Source of the DNA: Streptomyces albus subsp. albus | GTDB lineage: Bacteria > Actinomycetota > Actinomycetes > Streptomycetales > Streptomycetaceae | DNA length: 64,000 nt | NCBI RefSeq assembly: GCF_000725885.1 | Contig: NZ_JODR01000017.1 | Coordinates: forward strand, 124,001 to 188,000 | Reading direction: 5' to 3' | Shown: in pieces, positions 61,579 to 64,000 of the stretch | Layout of the letters: each line of letters opens with the position of its first letter | Numbering within the stretch: the stretch's first letter is position 1 | Notes under the pieces: model-generated | Seen by the model: the letters and a program-made list of their open reading frames with translations, nothing else | Told to the model about the DNA's origin: nothing | The model's database searches: none | Translations under genes and position numbers: made by a program

Positions 61579-62205
61579 TCAGGGTCCCCGTTCGGTGCCG
61601 AGCCGTACGGTCAGCGCGCCCAGGGCGGCTCCCGCCACCACGTCGGACGGGTAGTGGACGCCGGCGACCAGCCGTGAGACGCACATGAGGGCGGCCAGTA
61701 CGCCCAGCGGGACGGCCAGCGGGATGCCCGGCCCGGTGCCGGTGCGGCCCCGGTGGCTCAGGGTGCCGAGGGCGAGCGCGGCGGCTCCCGCCGAGGCGGC
61801 GTGCGAGCTGGGGAAGGAGTGCCGGCCGGCGGTGCGCACGAGCGGGGCACGGCCGGCCAATTCGGGGCGCGGGCGGCGCACGACCCGTTTGAGCCCCATG
61901 CTGGCCAGGTGCGCGGTGGCGACCAGTGCCGTGCCCCGCAGCCAGCGGTCGCGCTGGGCGCGGTCGGTGGCGGCGCCGGCGAGTCCGGCGGCGAGCCAGA
62001 CGGCGGCATGTTCGCCGCACCAGGACAGGGTGCGGGCCGCGCCGGCCACCCGGGCGTCGGCCGCGCAGCCGGTCAGGGCGGACAGCAGCCGCCGCTCCCA
62101 CCGGTCCCATCGTCGTGCCGTCGCCGTTGTCGCTGCCACGCCGTGACTGTCCCGCGCGCGCACGGTCGGTCCGGTGACCATACGATCCGACACTCGGTCT
62201 TTCAC
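61579..62205 (-). CDS. PAP2-family phosphatase
   Basis: 208 residues. The three PAP2 motifs are KRVVRRPRP, FPSSHAAS (usually PSGH) and SRLVAGVHYPSDVVAG. Three or four helices. In the DPA pathway a PAP2 protein (Rv3807c) removes the 5-phosphate of decaprenyl-phosphoryl-phosphoribose after UbiA. One base from the ubiA-like start, so co-translated. Start uncertain: GTG 62205 or ATG 62181. Confidence 0.85.
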   Translation of the reverse strand: MKDRVSDRMVTGPTVRARDSHGVAATTATARRWDRWERRLLSALTGCAADARVAGAARTLSWCGEHAAVWLAAGLAGAATDRAQRDRWLRGTALVATAHLASMGLKRVVRRPRPELAGRAPLVRTAGRHSFPSSHAASAGAAALALGTLSHRGRTGTGPGIPLAVPLGVLAALMCVSRLVAGVHYPSDVVAGAALGALTVRLGTERGP

Positions 62206-62270
62206 TCTTTCAGCACACGGACGGCGCAGCCTCCCGGCCCGGCAGGTGTGCGGCGCCTACCGTCTCGTCC

Positions 62271-63755
62271 ATGTCTGCGTCGTCCGCTTCGTCTGTTTCA
62301 TCCGCTCCGTACGTCCGGCGGAAGGGGACGGTGGGGCCCGCCCGGCCCGCACCCTGCGGCCCGCCCGCCACCGGTGCGCTGCCGCATCCGGCGGGCCCGC
62401 GGCTGCTGACCGGCTGGGGCCGTACCGCGCCGACCGGGGCCCGCGTGCTGCGGCCCCGCACCCGGGACGAGGCCGTGGCGGCGCTGCGCTCCTGCGGGGC
62501 GCGGGGCGGTATCGCGCGCGGGCTGGGCCGGTCGTACGGGGACGCCGCCCAGAACGCGGGCGGCACCGTGCTGGACACCACCGCGCTGGACCGGGTGCTG
62601 GCCCTCGACGCGGTGACCGGCACGGTGACCTGCGAGGCGGGGGTGAGCCTGCACCGGCTGATGACGGTGCTGCTGCCGCTGGGCTGGTTCGTGCCCGTCA
62701 CCCCCGGGACCCGCTATGTGACGGTCGGCGGGGCGATCGGGGCGGACATCCACGGCAAGAACCACCACATCTCGGGCTCCTTCACCCGCCATGTGCGCTC
62801 CATGGATCTGCTGACGGCCGACGGGCAGGTGCGAACCCTGACGCCGGGCAGCGAGCTGTTCGACGCGACGTGCGGCGGCATGGGCCTGACCGGGCTGGTG
62901 CTGAGCGCCACGTTCGACCTGCTGCCGGTGGAGACATCCGTGATGAGCGTCGACACCGAACGGCTGCCCGACCTGGACACGCTGCTGGCCACCCTGACCG
63001 CCACCGACCACCGGTACCGCTACTCGGTGGCGTGGATCGACCTGCTGGCGCGCGGCACGGCCGCCGGCCGCGCCGTCCTCACCCGGGGCGACCACGCGCC
63101 CCTGTCCGCGCTGGAGGGCGCCTCCGGACGGCTGGCGCGCGCGGCGCGGCGCGAGCCGCTGGCGTTCCGGCCCGGACGGCTGCCGCCCCCGCCGCGCACC
63201 GTCCCCGACGGGCTGCTGCGGGCCGGCACGGTCGGCGCCTTCAACAAGTTCTGGTACCACAAGGCGCCGCTCCGCCGCCGCGGCGAACTCCAGCGGCTGG
63301 CCTCCTTCTTCCACCCGCTGGACGGGCTGCCGCACTGGAACCGGATCTACGGCGGCACCGGTTTCGTGCAGTGGCAGTGCGTCGTCCCGCACGAGGCCGA
63401 CGACGCGCTGCGCCGCGTGGTGCGGCTGCTGTCGCGCCGCTCGTGCCCGTCCTTCCTCGCCGTCCTCAAACGCTTCGGCGCCGCAGGACCCGGCTGGCTG
63501 TCCTTCCCCACCGAGGGCTGGACGCTGGCGCTGGACATCCCCGCCGGGCTGCCCGGCCTGGACGGCTTCCTCGACCGGCTGGACGAGGAGATCGCCGCGG
63601 CCGGCGGGCGGCTCTACCTGGCCAAGGACGCACGGATGCGGCCGGAGCTGCTGACGGCGATGTACCCGCGCCTGGACGACTTCCGGGCGCTGCGCGCCGA
63701 GGTGGACCCGCGCGGCCTGTTCACCTCCGACCTGGCCCGCCGCCTCGCCCTCTAG
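62271..63755 (+). CDS. dprE1: DprE1-like FAD oxidase (decaprenylphosphoryl-ribose 2'-epimerase, oxidase subunit)
   Basis: 494 residues of the vanillyl-alcohol-oxidase fold. GLGRSYGDAAQNAGG and TVGGAIGADIHGKNHHISGS are FAD-site motifs shared almost exactly with mycobacterial DprE1; IYGGTGFVQWQCVVP and LYLAKDARMRPELLTAMYPR are substrate-side blocks. It oxidises the 2'-OH of polyprenyl-phosphoryl-ribose. The Cys targeted by benzothiazinones (Cys387 of M. tuberculosis, in PGWNICVDF) is Ala420 here (EGWTLALDI). First 30 residues are extra. Divergent from the PAP2 gene, 26 bp before the DprE2-like gene. Confidence 0.88.
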   Translation: MSASSASSVSSAPYVRRKGTVGPARPAPCGPPATGALPHPAGPRLLTGWGRTAPTGARVLRPRTRDEAVAALRSCGARGGIARGLGRSYGDAAQNAGGTVLDTTALDRVLALDAVTGTVTCEAGVSLHRLMTVLLPLGWFVPVTPGTRYVTVGGAIGADIHGKNHHISGSFTRHVRSMDLLTADGQVRTLTPGSELFDATCGGMGLTGLVLSATFDLLPVETSVMSVDTERLPDLDTLLATLTATDHRYRYSVAWIDLLARGTAAGRAVLTRGDHAPLSALEGASGRLARAARREPLAFRPGRLPPPPRTVPDGLLRAGTVGAFNKFWYHKAPLRRRGELQRLASFFHPLDGLPHWNRIYGGTGFVQWQCVVPHEADDALRRVVRLLSRRSCPSFLAVLKRFGAAGPGWLSFPTEGWTLALDIPAGLPGLDGFLDRLDEEIAAAGGRLYLAKDARMRPELLTAMYPRLDDFRALRAEVDPRGLFTSDLARRLAL

Positions 63756-63781
63756 CCCGCACCCACCCTTGAGGAGCACCC

Positions 63782-64000
63782 GTGAAGGACGCCTTCGGAT
63801 CCCCGCAGTCGCTGCTCGTACTGGGCGGCACCTCTGACATCGCACTGGCCACCGTCCGCCGCTTCCTGGCGCGGCGCACCCGCACGGTGTGGCTGGCCGG
63901 GCGGCCCGGTCCACGGCTGGACGAGGCGGCTGCGACCCTCCGCAGGGAGGCGACGGCGCACGGCGCGCAGGTGACGGTCCGCACGGTGGCGTTCGACGCG
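63782..64000 (+). CDS. dprE2: DprE2-like short-chain reductase, N-terminal part (cut by window edge)
   Basis: 73 codons, GTG start with GAGGAG. LLVLGGTSDIALATVRRFLA is the nucleotide-binding motif in the GGTSDI form typical of DprE2, which reduces the keto intermediate to arabinose. The gene continues beyond the window. The assignment rests on that motif and the DprE1 neighbour. Confidence 0.8.
   Translation, partial: MKDAFGSPQSLLVLGGTSDIALATVRRFLARRTRTVWLAGRPGPRLDEAAATLRREATAHGAQVTVRTVAFDA

Overview
The window is high-GC actinobacterial DNA that reads as a Streptomyces chromosome core region. The evidence is the strong third-position GC bias, GTG/TTG starts, MalFG-type sugar importers without their own ATPase, a MurA-HU-malic enzyme-HelD run, an FtsE-FtsX-S41 protease-SmpB-tmRNA run, and two linked Ser/Thr kinases next to prfB. 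From memory, the order from about 22 to 50 kb matches S. coelicolor (murA, hupA, malic enzyme; later smpB, ftsX, ftsE, prfB, pkaB, pkaA). That comparison is recalled, not computed.

Layout. 0-8 kb: end of a YeiH-type transporter, a hemerythrin-like protein, and a three-gene molybdo-flavoprotein (xanthine dehydrogenase-like) operon. Its Fe-S subunit carries very large disordered arms and its molybdenum subunit lacks the usual catalytic Glu. 8-13 kb: a GlcNAc-type sugar operon (binding protein, two permeases, GH20 hexosaminidase) behind a candidate operator. 13-22 kb: mixed small genes, including a DUF1266 protein, an amino acid permease, an M55 peptidase, a DCC-family protein, an overlapping secreted pair, DUF1963, DUF3039 and YqgE with a roughly 100-residue insertion. 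22-32 kb: murA, a GntR regulator with a HAD hydrolase, HU, malic enzyme, a cold-shock protein and a HelD-type RNA polymerase remodeller. 32-36 kb: a more variable stretch with DUF6010, GNAT, a frameshifted repeat lipoprotein, an FG-GAP secreted protein, a 145-bp inverted-repeat element, a TetR/SDR divergent pair with two matching operators, and an MpaB-type oxygenase.

36.9-43.9 kb: tmRNA (tag ANQKRDSFALAA), smpB, S41 protease, ftsX, ftsE, a tiny zinc-ribbon membrane protein, an LAETG sortase substrate and prfB. 43.9-46 kb: a tight pair of non-haem iron oxygenases (a 2OG-Fe dioxygenase and a haem-oxygenase-like diiron protein) sitting between prfB and the kinases. 46-55 kb: two membrane Ser/Thr kinases, a 1-kb non-coding spacer, and a 1542-residue FHA-FtsK ATPase.

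55-60 kb: a second sugar ABC importer whose first permease has a 255-residue disordered N-terminus and an extra periplasmic domain. 60-64 kb: a divergent cluster (GtrA, UbiA, PAP2 / DprE1-like, DprE2-like) that reconstitutes the mycobacterial decaprenyl-phosphoryl-arabinose pathway in an organism not expected to make arabinogalactan. The window ends inside the DprE2-like gene.

The most interesting leads are the DPA-like cluster, the two-oxygenase cassette, the FHA-FtsK ATPase with a split ATPase domain beside two kinases, the atypical xanthine dehydrogenase family, and the 145-bp inverted repeat. The 16-bp deletion that breaks a repeat lipoprotein is directly provable from the sequence.
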